The translations under genes and the position numbers were made by a program. This document shows positions 10,667 through 19,030 of a DNA stretch of 64,000 nucleotides, one piece after another; position 1 is the first letter of the stretch; each line of letters begins with the position of its first letter. The notes beneath the pieces were generated by a model, which worked only from the letters and a program-made list of their open reading frames with translations, was not told the origin of the DNA and searched no databases. This DNA is from Streptomyces fagopyri (GTDB lineage Bacteria; Actinomycetota; Actinomycetes; Streptomycetales; Streptomycetaceae): contig NZ_CP045643.1 of the NCBI RefSeq assembly GCF_009498275.1, forward strand, positions 7,440,001-7,504,000, in the 5' to 3' direction.

Positions 10667-11638
10667 ATGCCCTTCGCCCGCCTCGCCTCAGCCACGACTC
10701 CCACCGCGCACATCGGGCTCGGCCTGGCGGCGGTGGGCCGGCCCGGCTACATCAACCTCGGCCGTGAGGACGACCTCCCCGCCGTACGCAGTGTCGACGC
10801 CCTGCGCGAGCGGACCCACGAACTCCTCGACGCCGCCTACGCCCAGGGTGTGCGCTACTACGACGTGGCCCGCTCGTACGGCCGCTCCGAGGAGTTCCTC
10901 GCCGACTGGCTCCACTCCCGGCCCGGCGTCGACGACGTCGTGGTCGGCAGCAAGTGGGGCTACACCTACACGGCGGACTGGCGCACCGACGCCGAGGCGC
11001 ACGAGATCAAGGACCACGGCGTCGCCACCTACGAGCGGCAGCGCGCCGAGACCGCGGAGCTGCTCGGTGACCGGCTCGACCTCTACCAGATCCACTCGGT
11101 GACCCCGGACAGCCCGGCACTCACCGACAGGAAGCTGCACGCCGAGCTCGCCGAAGCCGCGGCCGGCGGCCTCTCCATCGGCTTCTCCACGAGCGGTCCG
11201 GCGCAGGCCGACGCGATCCGCGCCGCGCTCGCGGTGTCGGTCGACGGCGCCCCCCTCTTCCGTACCGTCCAGTCCACGTACAACGTCCTGGAGACCTCGG
11301 CCGCGCCCGCGCTCGCCGAGGCGCACGACGCCGGACTCACGGTGATCGTCAAGGAGGCCATGGCCAACGGCCGCCTCGCCGCCGGGCACGCGCCGGACGT
11401 GGTCGCGGCCGTCGCCGCGCAGACCGGGCTGGGCGCGGACGCCGTCGCCCTCGCCTTCGTCCTGTGCCGCCCCTGGGCCGGAGTCGTCCTCTCCGGCGCC
11501 GCCACCGCCAACCAGCTCGCCTCGAATCTGCACGCCGCCGTCGTCGATCTCGACGAGGACCGGCTGGCCCGCCTCGACGCCCTCGCCGAGGAGCCGGGGG
11601 CCTACTGGGAACGCCGCGCACAGCTGCCCTGGCACTGA
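10667..11638 (+). CDS. Aldo/keto reductase family oxidoreductase
   Basis: 323 aa from ATG at 10667, with CGGAG about 7 nt upstream. The upstream open frame holds only low-complexity repeat translation, so it is excluded. The barrel signatures are GLGLAAVGRP near the N-terminus, YYDVARSYGRSE (catalytic Asp and Tyr, about 64-75), KWGYTYT (Lys) and YQIHSV (His). These NADPH-dependent enzymes reduce aldehydes or ketones; the substrate is unknown. The next gene downstream is a TetR regulator with its own promoter, so this gene appears to be transcribed alone. Confidence 0.88.
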   Translation: MPFARLASATTPTAHIGLGLAAVGRPGYINLGREDDLPAVRSVDALRERTHELLDAAYAQGVRYYDVARSYGRSEEFLADWLHSRPGVDDVVVGSKWGYTYTADWRTDAEAHEIKDHGVATYERQRAETAELLGDRLDLYQIHSVTPDSPALTDRKLHAELAEAAAGGLSIGFSTSGPAQADAIRAALAVSVDGAPLFRTVQSTYNVLETSAAPALAEAHDAGLTVIVKEAMANGRLAAGHAPDVVAAVAAQTGLGADAVALAFVLCRPWAGVVLSGAATANQLASNLHAAVVDLDEDRLARLDALAEEPGAYWERRAQLPWH

Positions 11639-11683
11639 GGCCCCCTCGCGAGCGAGGAGGGCGTGAGACGTCGATGCTGCTGA

Positions 11684-11721
11684 TGAGACATGAATGTCTC
11701 ACATGGGTTATCCTTGTCTCA
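11684..11721 (+). promoter_or_regulatory. Palindromic operator and leaderless promoter of the TetR/MFS unit
   Basis: A perfect inverted repeat, TGAGACATGAATGTCTCA, spans 11684-11701, and a further half site TGTCTCA ends at the start codon. A -10 hexamer TATCCT (11709-11714) places transcription start at about 11721, the ATG itself. The -35 position (about 11686-11691) falls inside the palindrome. Binding of the TetR protein here would block its own promoter. Confidence 0.65.
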
Positions 11722-12266
11722 TGGCTGTCGACCGTGACCAGGTGCTGCGCAGCGCAGCCGCCCTCCTCACCCGCAGATCCACCGCCACGATGGACGAGGT
11801 CGCCAGGGCGGCCGGGATCAGCAGGGCAACGCTGCACCGCCAGTTCGCCGGGCGCGACGCGCTCGTACGGGCACTGGAGGCGCTCGGCATCGACGAGTGC
11901 GAGGCGGCCCTCGACGCCGCCCGGCTCGACGACGGCACCGCGCAGGAGGCGCTGCGCCGTCTGGTGAACGAGCTGGAGCAGGCCGCCGGACTCCTCGCCT
12001 TCCTCTACACCGAGAACCAGCTGTTCGAGGGCGAGGGGCAGAACGAGGGCTGGGCCCTGCTCGACGCCCGTATCGCCGCGCTGTTCCGGCGCGGCCAGGA
12101 CAGCGGCGAATTCCGCATCGACCTCACCCCGGCCTGGCTCACCGAGGCGCTCTACGGGCTGATCGCCTCGGGCGCCTGGGCGGTGCTGGAGGGGCGGGTC
12201 GCCACCAAGGACTTCACCTTCATGATCGTCGAGCTGCTGCTCGGCGGCGCGCTACGGAGAGAGTGA
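11721..12266 (+). CDS. TetR/AcrR-family transcriptional regulator
   Basis: 181 aa from ATG at 11721. A longer start at 11694 is rejected because it lies inside the operator and before the -10. The N-terminal helix-turn-helix reads TMDEVARAAGISRATLHRQF with the usual GRDALVRAL extension. The C-terminal ligand-binding part is poorly conserved, as is normal. The MFS exporter starts 2 bp after its stop, so this is the classic repressor-pump pair. The palindrome overlapping its -35 suggests autoregulation, released by an inducer that the pump probably exports. Confidence 0.92.
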   Translation: MAVDRDQVLRSAAALLTRRSTATMDEVARAAGISRATLHRQFAGRDALVRALEALGIDECEAALDAARLDDGTAQEALRRLVNELEQAAGLLAFLYTENQLFEGEGQNEGWALLDARIAALFRRGQDSGEFRIDLTPAWLTEALYGLIASGAWAVLEGRVATKDFTFMIVELLLGGALRRE

Positions 12267-12268
12267 TC

Positions 12269-13834
12269 ATGACCAGCACCCTGCGTCACGAGGGTGTCCC
12301 CGGCTCGGACGAAGCCGGGAAGGCGGGGGAGTACACGGCGAGGACGCAGAAGCGGCCGGGCCGCTGGCTCGCGCTCTCGGTCCTCGTTCTCGCCGTGCTG
12401 CTGGTGGCCGTCGACGCGACCGTACTCGGTCTCGCGACGCCCTACATCAGTGAGGACCTGGAGCCCTCCGGCACCCAGCTCCTGTGGATCGGCGACGTCT
12501 ACTCCTTCGTCATCGCCGGACTGCTCGTCTCCATGGGCAGTCTCGGAGACCGCATCGGCCGCAAACGCCTGCTGCTGATCGGCGCGACCGCGTTCGGCGC
12601 GATATCCGTGCTCAACGCCTACGCCACGACACCGGAGTTGATGATCCTGGCGCGGGCGCTGCTCGGCGTCGCGGGCGCGACCCTGATGCCCGCCACACTC
12701 GCCCTGATCCGCAACCTCTTCCACGACCCGCGCGAGCGCAGCCTCGCCATCGGCATCTGGGGCGCCACGGCGTCCGCCGGTACGGCGGTCGGACCCGTGG
12801 TCGGCGGCTTCCTTCTCGAACACTTCTGGTGGGGCTCGGTCTTCCTCATCAACGTGCCCGTGATGCTCGTCCTGGTGCCCGTCGGCATCAAACTGCTGCC
12901 GGAGTCGCGCAACCCGAACCCCGGCCCCTGGGACCTGGCCAGCGTCGCACTCTCGCTCGTCGGCATGATCGGCATCGTGTACGCGGTGAAGGAACTGGCC
13001 ATGCACGGGTTCGCCTGGCAGCCGGTGGCCGTGGGCCTGCTGGGCGCCGGGGCCCTGTACGGGTTCGTACGGCGTCAACTGCGCATGCCGATACCGCTGC
13101 TGGACATGAGGCTCTTCCGTGACCGGGGCTTCTCCGCGGCCGTGGCAGCCGATCTGCTGACCGTCTTCGGGATGTCCGGACTCGTCTTCTTCCTCTCGCA
13201 GTACCTGCAACTGGTGCAGGGACGAGGGCCGTTCGAGGCGGGTCTGGCCGAACTGCCCGCCGCGGTCGGTGCGGTGGGAGCGGGCCTGGTCGCCGGCTCG
13301 GCCGCCCGGCGGTACTCGGTGCGCGCCGTGGTCTCCGGCGGGCTCGCCGCGGTCGGCCTCGCGCTCGCCGCGCTCACCGTGCTCGACCGGTCCACCGGCT
13401 ACCCGCTGCTCGGTACCGCGCTGCTGGCCGTAGGGGTCGGCGCGGGCTTCTCCTTCACCGTCACCGCCGACGTGATCCTCTCCAGCGTGCCCAAGGAGCA
13501 GGCCGGCGCGGCATCCGCGGTCTCCGAGACGGCGTACGAACTCGGCGCCGCCCTCGGCATCGCCCTGCTGGGCTCCGTCGTCACGGGCGTGTACGCCGGT
13601 TTCACCGGGCCGGCGGGCACCCCGGCCGGAGCCCACGAGTCCCTCGGCGGTGCGGTGGAGGCGGCCACGAAGCTTCCCGCCCACACCTCGCGGGCACTGC
13701 TGGACGCGGCCCGTACGTCCTTCGTGGACGGCCTAGCCCTGGCCTCGGGCATCGGAGCGGTGGTACTGCTCGCCACCGCTGCGGCGGCGTGGTTCCTGCT
13801 GAAGGGACAGAAACTGGAGACCGGGGCCCAGTGA
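12269..13834 (+). CDS. MFS drug-efflux transporter, DHA2 (14-helix) family
   Basis: 521 aa from ATG at 12269, 2 bp after the TetR gene. About 14 hydrophobic helices are visible. Motif A (GSLGDRIGRKRLLLIG, about 90-105) follows helix 2, and the antiporter motif C region (GATASAGTAVGPVVGG) lies in helix 5. This fits the EmrB/QacA-type proton-coupled drug exporters of the inner membrane. Its substrate is not predictable. Control by the adjacent TetR protein through the shared promoter is likely. A GC hairpin follows the stop. Confidence 0.92.
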   Translation: MTSTLRHEGVPGSDEAGKAGEYTARTQKRPGRWLALSVLVLAVLLVAVDATVLGLATPYISEDLEPSGTQLLWIGDVYSFVIAGLLVSMGSLGDRIGRKRLLLIGATAFGAISVLNAYATTPELMILARALLGVAGATLMPATLALIRNLFHDPRERSLAIGIWGATASAGTAVGPVVGGFLLEHFWWGSVFLINVPVMLVLVPVGIKLLPESRNPNPGPWDLASVALSLVGMIGIVYAVKELAMHGFAWQPVAVGLLGAGALYGFVRRQLRMPIPLLDMRLFRDRGFSAAVAADLLTVFGMSGLVFFLSQYLQLVQGRGPFEAGLAELPAAVGAVGAGLVAGSAARRYSVRAVVSGGLAAVGLALAALTVLDRSTGYPLLGTALLAVGVGAGFSFTVTADVILSSVPKEQAGAASAVSETAYELGAALGIALLGSVVTGVYAGFTGPAGTPAGAHESLGGAVEAATKLPAHTSRALLDAARTSFVDGLALASGIGAVVLLATAAAAWFLLKGQKLETGAQ

Positions 13835-13841
13835 CATGACA

Positions 13842-13869
13842 GGCGGCGTCCGCCCACGCGAACGCCGCC
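13842..13869. terminator. Hairpin between convergent MFS and acyltransferase genes
   Basis: GGCGGCGT (13842-13849) pairs with ACGCCGCC (13862-13869), with a 12-nt loop. It lies in the 83-bp gap between the convergent genes and could serve both. No U-tract is present, as is common in Streptomyces. Confidence 0.55.
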
Positions 13870-13917
13870 CGAGGTCGTCCGTCGCGTCGCCGACGGACAG
13901 TCCCGCTTCCCGCCCGG

Positions 13918-14589
13918 CTACGCCGCCTTCGCCTTCGTGGCGTACATGTCCACGTACTCCTGGCCCGACAGCCGCATGACCTCGGTCATCACCGAGTCGG
14001 TCACGGCGCGCAGGACGTAACGGTCCCGGTCCATGCCCTCGTACCGGGAGAACTCCATGGCCTCGCCGAAGCGGACCGTGACCTTGCCGGGACGCGGCAT
14101 CCCCGCACCGCCGGGCTGCAGTTTGTCGGTGCCGATCATCGCGAACGGGACGACCGGCGCGCCGGTCATCAGGGTGAGGCGGGCGATGCCGGTGCGGCCG
14201 CGGTAGAGGCGGCCGTCGGGGGAGCGGGTGCCCTCGGGATAGATGCCGAAGACCTTGCCCTCCTCCAGGATGCGACGGCCGGTCATCAGCGCCGCGACCC
14301 CGCCGTTGGCGCCGTCGCGGTCCACCGGGATCATGCCGACGCCCGTGAAGAACCAGGCCATGAGGCGGCCCTTGAACCCCTTGCCGGTGACGTACTCGTC
14401 CTTGCCGATGAAGAGCACCTGCCGGTCGCAGACCAGGGGCAGGATCATCGAGTCGATGAACGTGAGGTGGTTGCCGGCCAGGATGACCGGACCGTCGCCC
14501 GGAATGTGCTCCACGCCCTCCACCCGTGGGCGGAACATCAGGCGCATGATCGGTCCGAGCACTGCCTTGATGAGCACGAAGCGGGACAA
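13918..14589 (-). CDS. 1-acyl-sn-glycerol-3-phosphate acyltransferase family protein
   Basis: 223 aa from a TTG start (GGAGGG about 6 nt upstream, and the protein begins like the family). Upstream in-frame codons would add 38 non-conserved residues. The catalytic NHLTFID motif (HX4D, about 39-45) and the glycerol-phosphate site YPEGTRS (about 107-113) are clear. These enzymes acylate lysophosphatidate to phosphatidic acid at the membrane. The gene is monocistronic, convergent with the MFS gene and divergent from the glycerophosphodiesterase gene, and both neighbours' products could touch glycerophospholipid metabolism. Confidence 0.9.
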   Translation of the reverse strand: MSRFVLIKAVLGPIMRLMFRPRVEGVEHIPGDGPVILAGNHLTFIDSMILPLVCDRQVLFIGKDEYVTGKGFKGRLMAWFFTGVGMIPVDRDGANGGVAALMTGRRILEEGKVFGIYPEGTRSPDGRLYRGRTGIARLTLMTGAPVVPFAMIGTDKLQPGGAGMPRPGKVTVRFGEAMEFSRYEGMDRDRYVLRAVTDSVMTEVMRLSGQEYVDMYATKAKAA

Positions 14590-14950
14590 CGGGCCCTCCG
14601 GTGTCAAGGGGTTCAATATGAGTCTGTGCAGGTGAGGACGATACTCGCGGGTCCCGGGTGATTGCACATCGGGTTCACCGTCCGGACACGCACCGTTGAC
14701 CAATGTTTACCTGCCGTGGCCTGCGATCCCGCATCTGTCACCCGTTCGACACGATGTGACGGAAGTCGCCCCCGGACGGCGCAAGGCTCCCCCGGTCCGC
14801 CGCCCCGTCCGACGATCCGTCACCACCTCCCTCCCGTACGACATCCGGCGGAGCCCAGGTGTTCCGCCGCGGGTCTCCCTCCCGTCACACAGGGGCCCCT
14901 ACGATCGTCCCGCTTTGACAGGTGCAGGGCGGGACGCAGGAGGAGCGGAC
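14590..14950. other. 361-bp divergent intergenic region
   Basis: This gap lies between the acyltransferase (minus) and the glycerophosphodiesterase (plus). A TTGACC at about 14695-14700 and an imperfect inverted repeat (TGTCAC at about 14736, GTGACG at about 14756) are visible. No promoter pair or gene is convincing. Confidence 0.4.
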
Positions 14951-16135
14951 ATGGGGACGCAGGAGTCGCAGGAGTCGAACGGGCAGGACCGGGGGACGGC
15001 GCGGCGGGCGCTGCTCGGGGCCGCGGTGCTCGGCGCGGGCGGAGCGGTCCTCGGACTGTCCGGCGTGGCGCGGGCCGACGAGCGTCACGGGGGCGGCGGT
15101 CACGGTGGCGGGTACCGGGGTCTGCCGAAGCCGACCGTCATAGGACACCGCGGCGCCAGCGGTTACCGGCCCGAACACACCTTCGGCTCCTATCAGCTGG
15201 CCCTCGACATGGGCGCGGACGTCGTCGAGGCGGGCGACCTCGTCCCCACCAAGGACGGTCACCTCGTCTGCCGGCACGAGCCCGAGATCGGCGGAACGAC
15301 CGATGTGTCGGCGCACCCCGAGTTCGCCGCCCGCAAGACCACCAAGACCCTCGACGGCGTCCCCACCACCGGCTGGTTCACGGAGGACTTCACGCTCGCC
15401 GAGCTGAAGACCCTGCGGGCCGTCGAGCGCATCCCCGCCAACCGCCCGAACAACACCCTCTACAACGGCCGCTGGGAGATCCCCACCTTCGAAGAGGTGC
15501 TCCAGTGGCAGGACGAGCAGACCCGCAAGCGCGGCAAGCAGGTCTGGATCTACCCCGAGACCAAGCACCCCACCTACTTCCGGGCGCTCGGCCTGGGCCT
15601 GGAGGAGCGCCTCGCCAAGGTGCTGCGCAAGCACGGCAAGGACGGCAGGAACTCGCCGGTCATCATCCAGTCCTTCGAGCCGACCAGCATCCAGCGCCTC
15701 GACAAGCTCGTCGACAACCCGCTCGTCGTCCTGCTCTCCGCGGCGAACACCCGCCCCTGGGACTTCGTCGCGACCGGCGACCCCCGCACGGTCGCGGACC
15801 TCGTCAAGCCCGCGGGCCTGAAGTGGATGGCCTCCTACGCCCAGGGCATCGGCCCCACGCTCGACCTGGTCATCCCCAAGGACGCAGGCGGCGCCCTCAC
15901 CACGCCGACCACCCTGGTCGCCGACGCCCACCGCGCGGGCCTGATCCTGCACCCGTACACGATGCGCAACGAGAACGTCTTCCTGCCCGCGGACTTCCGC
16001 CGGGGCACCGACCCGAACGCCTACGGCGACGCGTTCGGCGCGTTCCGCACCTACTTCGCCACCGGCATCGACGGCGTCTTCTCCGACAACGCGGACACCG
16101 CGCTGCTCGCCCGCGAGGACTTCGTCAACGGATGA
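14951..16135 (+). CDS. glpQ: Secreted glycerophosphodiester phosphodiesterase
   Basis: 394 aa from ATG at 14951, with AGGAGG upstream. The N-terminus is a Tat-type signal (Arg18-Arg19, then ALLGAAVLGAGG, cleavage near ARA-D at about 42), so the enzyme is exported folded. The catalytic region has HRGASGYRPEHT (about 66-77) and DVVEAGDLVPTKDGHLVCRHE. It hydrolyses glycerophosphodiesters to glycerol 3-phosphate and an alcohol, which could supply phosphate or carbon from lipids or teichoic acids. A strong 13-bp hairpin follows. No PHO box could be assigned with confidence. Confidence 0.93.
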   Translation: MGTQESQESNGQDRGTARRALLGAAVLGAGGAVLGLSGVARADERHGGGGHGGGYRGLPKPTVIGHRGASGYRPEHTFGSYQLALDMGADVVEAGDLVPTKDGHLVCRHEPEIGGTTDVSAHPEFAARKTTKTLDGVPTTGWFTEDFTLAELKTLRAVERIPANRPNNTLYNGRWEIPTFEEVLQWQDEQTRKRGKQVWIYPETKHPTYFRALGLGLEERLAKVLRKHGKDGRNSPVIIQSFEPTSIQRLDKLVDNPLVVLLSAANTRPWDFVATGDPRTVADLVKPAGLKWMASYAQGIGPTLDLVIPKDAGGALTTPTTLVADAHRAGLILHPYTMRNENVFLPADFRRGTDPNAYGDAFGAFRTYFATGIDGVFSDNADTALLAREDFVNG

Positions 16136-16161
16136 CCCCGCCACCCCGATGGGGTGACACC

Positions 16162-16195
16162 CGGCCGCCCCGGCAACCTCCCGCCGGGGCGGCCG
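16162..16195 (+). terminator. Strong hairpin terminator after glpQ
   Basis: A 13-bp perfect stem (16162-16174 with 16183-16195) surrounds an 8-nt loop, 27 bp after the glpQ stop. There is no U-tract. Confidence 0.75.
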
Positions 16196-16208
16196 CGTCC
16201 CGCCGCAC

Positions 16209-16715
16209 ATGACCCACGAGATGGTTTCCGCGCTGCGTCCACTGCTCGCCGCCGAGGCCTCGGCGGAGGCGCACGCGACCGGGACCGAACCGAGCGACCT
16301 CGAACAGGCCGTCTGGCTGCGCCTCCTGGAGCGCCTCGACTCGGACGGCCCGCCCGCCGACCCGCAGGGATGGCTGCGCCGCGCGGTGCGCTCCGAGGCC
16401 CGCCGCGCCCGCCGCACGGCCCGCCGGGAACAGCCGTACGGGTCCGAACCGGCCGACCCGGACGGTCCCGGCCCCGAGCGGCGCGCGCTGACCGCCGACT
16501 CCCGGCGCGCTCTGCACGACGCCGTACGCCGGCTGCCCGGCCGATGCCCTCGCCTCATGGCGGCGCTGCTCTCCCCACAGGACCTCACCTACCGTGAGAT
16601 CGCGGGTGAGTTGGGTATCTCACAGGGCAGCCTCGGTCCGGAACGTTCCAGATGTCTGGGATGTCTGCGGCGATTGCTGGCACCGGTGGTTGCGGCCCGC
16701 GGACCACGGGGATAG
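16209..16715 (+). CDS. Small sigma-factor-like (ECF-type) protein
   Basis: 168 aa from ATG at 16209; the ribosome site is poor. The N-terminal part (AEAHATGTEPSDLEQAVWLRLLERL) resembles sigma region 2 helices. The C-terminal part (RRLPGRCPRLMAALLSPQDLTYREIAGELGISQGSLG) is a clear region-4 helix-turn-helix. The protein is short, and the RNA-polymerase-binding and -10 recognition parts of region 2 are weakly conserved. It may be an atypical sigma factor or a regulator derived from one. No anti-sigma gene is adjacent: an acetyltransferase follows 46 bp later. Confidence 0.75.
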   Translation: MTHEMVSALRPLLAAEASAEAHATGTEPSDLEQAVWLRLLERLDSDGPPADPQGWLRRAVRSEARRARRTARREQPYGSEPADPDGPGPERRALTADSRRALHDAVRRLPGRCPRLMAALLSPQDLTYREIAGELGISQGSLGPERSRCLGCLRRLLAPVVAARGPRG

Positions 16716-16761
16716 GAGTGGGGAACAACCGGTGGAACAAGTGAGCGGGAGGCATGCACAC

Positions 16762-17259
16762 ATGGGCATGAGCGTGACCATCTCGGCGGCGACCGAGCAG
16801 GACGCAGAGCAGATCCTCAAGCTGCAGTACCTCTGCTATCAGAGCGAGGCCGAACTGGCCGGCGACTACGGCATCGAGCCGCTCACGCAGCCGCTCGACT
16901 CCCTCAGGGCGGAGCTGGCCGACGGTACGGTCCTGGTGGCCCGGCTGGGGCAGGAGGTGGTGGCCTCGGTCCGCGGAACCGCGGACGCGGACGGCACGGC
17001 CCGGATCAGCAAGCTCATCGTCCACCCACGCATGCAGCGCCACGGGATCGGCGCCCGGCTGCTCCGCGCCGCCGAAGCGGTCCTCGTGGGGGAGCGCGGC
17101 GCCAAGAGGATCCAGCTCCACGCCGGCCGGCGTGGCGGCGGCAACCTGCGGCTGTACCGAAGCGTGGGCTACGAGACGGTCGGCACGTCGGAGGGCGACG
17201 ACGGCGTCACCGTGACCGTCCTGGAGAAGCCCGCGGAGACCTACGCGACGACGGCGTGA
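16762..17259 (+). CDS. GNAT-family N-acetyltransferase
   Basis: 165 aa from ATG at 16762 (GGGAGG 9-14 nt upstream; ATG at 16768 is an alternative). The acetyl-CoA site reads ISKLIVHPRMQRHGIGARLLRAAE (about 73-96), the classic R/Q-x-x-G-x-G/A motif A. A motif B-like NLRLYRSVGYETVG follows. The acceptor substrate is not predictable. It lies 46 bp after the sigma-like gene in the same direction and may share its transcript. A convergent hairpin lies 50 bp downstream. Confidence 0.85.
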   Translation: MGMSVTISAATEQDAEQILKLQYLCYQSEAELAGDYGIEPLTQPLDSLRAELADGTVLVARLGQEVVASVRGTADADGTARISKLIVHPRMQRHGIGARLLRAAEAVLVGERGAKRIQLHAGRRGGGNLRLYRSVGYETVGTSEGDDGVTVTVLEKPAETYATTA

Positions 17260-17308
17260 CCCCGCCCGCCCGGCGGGCGCGGCCCGACGGGGCGCCGGGA
17301 GACATGTG

Positions 17309-17335
17309 ACCGGCGGCCTCGCGTCTCCCGCCGGT
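17309..17335. terminator. Hairpin between convergent genes
   Basis: ACCGGCGG (17309-17316) pairs with CCGCCGGT (17328-17335) around an 11-nt loop. It lies between the acetyltransferase (plus) and the small membrane protein (minus), so it could act on both strands. Confidence 0.5.
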
Positions 17336-17346
17336 CCGCGGTCGCT

Positions 17347-17793
17347 CTACCGGCTCCGCGCGGAGTGCTTGCGCAGCCAGTACATGGCCGACAGCGGCAG
17401 CAGCACCGGAATGAACAGGTACCCCATGCCGTAGTCCGACCACACGGTGGCGTCGGGGAAGGCGGACGGCTCCACCAGCGTCCAGGTGCCCACGATCAGG
17501 ACACCCGCGAGCTCGGCGGCGCAGCACACCAGCGCCGCCCTGCGGGCCCTCTCTCCGCCCCGGACGAGCGAGTACGTGATGAAGCCGTAGACGAGGCCCG
17601 CGACCGCCGACAGCGAGTAGGCGAGCGGGGCCTTGTCGAACTCCGTGGAGATCTGCACGGCGGAGCGCGACACGGCGCCGACGACCATCACGCCGTACAG
17701 CCAGACCAGCAGCATGCCCGGACCGCTGATGAGCCGCGTCCGCTTCCGCCCGGTCGCTTCTTCCTCGGTCACGGTGACCTCGGCCTTCGTCAC
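17347..17793 (-). CDS. Small integral membrane protein, unknown function
   Basis: 148 aa from GTG at 17793, with GGAGG overlapping the end of the upstream gene. After a charged N-terminus (EVTVTEEEATGRKRTR) there are about four helices: PGMLLVWLYGVMVVGAV, APLAYSLSAVAGLVYGFIT, ALVCCAAELAGVLIVGTW and YLFIPVLLPLSAMYWL, ending in a basic tail. No catalytic motif is seen. It starts 1 bp after the stop of the other small membrane protein (17795-18154). The pair is likely translationally coupled and may form one complex. Function not recognised. Confidence 0.8.
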   Translation of the reverse strand: MTKAEVTVTEEEATGRKRTRLISGPGMLLVWLYGVMVVGAVSRSAVQISTEFDKAPLAYSLSAVAGLVYGFITYSLVRGGERARRAALVCCAAELAGVLIVGTWTLVEPSAFPDATVWSDYGMGYLFIPVLLPLSAMYWLRKHSARSR

Positions 17794-17794
17794 G

Positions 17795-18154
17795 TCAGCC
17801 TCCCCAGATGTCGTACAGGCGCACTTCGAGGACGGCGAGCACCAAGCCGCCGGCCGCCACCGTGATCGAACCCCAGCGGGTGCGCTCCGCCAGCGACATG
17901 AAGCCCACGGCCGGTACGCACGCGAAGGCCCCGAGCAGATACGCCACGAAGATCGTCGTGCCCTGCTCCGCCTTCTCGCCGCGCGCCAGCTGGACGACAC
18001 CGATCACCAGCTGGACCGCGGCCAGCAGCGACACCACGGCCATGCCGATGAAGTGCCAGTCCTTGGTGGGCTGATCACGGTAGGCGGCCCAGCCGCACCA
18101 GGCGGCGAGCACGAGCGCGGCGACGGCGGTCGCGACCGTCAGGGCATCAAGCAT
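17795..18154 (-). CDS. Small four-helix membrane protein, unknown function
   Basis: 119 aa. Four hydrophobic helices cover most of the protein: ALTVATAVAALVLAAWCGW, FIGMAVVSLLAAVQLVIGV, TIFVAYLLGAFACVPAVGF and SITVAAGGLVLAVLEV. It lies divergent from the HAD phosphatase gene (68-bp gap) and is followed at 1 bp by the second membrane protein, so the two are an operon. No known domain was recognised. Confidence 0.8.
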   Translation of the reverse strand: MLDALTVATAVAALVLAAWCGWAAYRDQPTKDWHFIGMAVVSLLAAVQLVIGVVQLARGEKAEQGTTIFVAYLLGAFACVPAVGFMSLAERTRWGSITVAAGGLVLAVLEVRLYDIWGG

Positions 18155-18222
18155 GCCGCGACCCTATTACGGGCCAAAAGGCCTGATGCCCCCGCCCCCG
18201 GCAGCCCCGTAGGGTCGGAGAC

Positions 18223-18870
18223 ATGAAGATCCACGCTGATGCCCTGCTGTTCGACAACGACGGAACCCTCGTCTCGTCCCTGGAGTCGGTGAACCGCTGC
18301 TGGACCCGCTGGGCGCAGGAGTACGGCATCACCGCCGCGGACTTCGCCCGGATCGAACTGCACGGCCGTCCCGCCGTCGAGATAGCCGCCGACCTGCTGC
18401 CCGCCGACGTCGTCCCCGAGGCGCTCGCGCGCATCGAGCAGCTGGAGGTCGAGGACGTCCCGGGCGGGGTCCTGCTGCTGCCCGGAACCGCCGCGTTCCT
18501 CGGCTCGCTGCCCGCCGAGCGCTGGGCCGTCGTCACCTCCGCCACCCGGCGGCTGGCCGAGGCCCGCCTCGACGAGGTCGGCATCCGGCCCAAGACCCTG
18601 ATCTCCGCCGACGACGTCACCCGCGGCAAGCCCGACCCCGAGCCCTACCTCCTCGCCGCCCGTGAGCTGGGGGTCGACCCGGCCCGCTGCGTCGTCTTCG
18701 AGGACGCCCCGGCCGGCCTCCAGGCGGGCCGCGCCGCCGGCATGACCACCGTGGCGTTGGCCACAACCCACGCGGCGTCGGAGCTGGTCGCGGACCTGGT
18801 GGTGAAGGACCTCTCGGCCCTGTCCGCACTGGTCACGGACGGGGGAGTGGAGATCTCCGTCCGCGGCTGA
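18223..18870 (+). CDS. HAD-family phosphatase (sugar/phosphoglycolate phosphatase type)
   Basis: 215 aa. Motif I FDNDGTLV (about 9-16) has the nucleophile and acid Asp, motif II is VVTSATRR, and the motif III/IV region is GKPDPEPY then VVFEDAPAGLQAG. This is the subfamily I cap-domain pattern of phosphoglycolate and sugar-phosphate phosphatases. The substrate is not readable. A -10 TAGGGT at 18210-18215 sits 7 nt before the ATG, so the mRNA is probably leaderless. The methionine-transport leader begins 73 bp after its stop. Confidence 0.9.
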   Translation: MKIHADALLFDNDGTLVSSLESVNRCWTRWAQEYGITAADFARIELHGRPAVEIAADLLPADVVPEALARIEQLEVEDVPGGVLLLPGTAAFLGSLPAERWAVVTSATRRLAEARLDEVGIRPKTLISADDVTRGKPDPEPYLLAARELGVDPARCVVFEDAPAGLQAGRAAGMTTVALATTHAASELVADLVVKDLSALSALVTDGGVEISVRG

Positions 18871-18943
18871 GAAGTGTCCACCGCTGTCCACGATGCGGAC
18901 AGCGGTTCCGGGCCGAGTCGCCGCGTCTGCTTTACTTCACTCC

Positions 18944-19030
18944 ATGACCACGACGAGCAGCCGCACCCTTGCGACCGAGGCGACCATGACGCCCGGTGCT
19001 CGTTGTATGTGTCGAATGTGCGCCTTCTAG
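18944..19030 (+). CDS. Met/Cys-ended leader peptide upstream of metNIQ
   Basis: A 28-codon frame, ATG at 18944 to TAG at 19030, ending GARCMCRMCAF. Six of the last nine residues before the final two are Cys, Met or Arg; Cys-Met-Cys-Arg-Met-Cys lies just before the stop. A -10-like TTTACT (18931-18936) 7 nt before the ATG suggests a leaderless message. It lies about 220 bp before metN in the same direction, with a hairpin in between. A short peptide with clustered Met and Cys codons ahead of a methionine importer suggests ribosome-mediated attenuation or translational coupling sensitive to Met/Cys supply. Confidence 0.65.
   Translation: MTTTSSRTLATEATMTPGARCMCRMCAF

Noticed and set aside
16209..16715. 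Full ECF sigma factor with cognate anti-sigma
   Set aside because: Region 2 is poorly conserved and no anti-sigma gene is adjacent, so only a sigma-like call is made.
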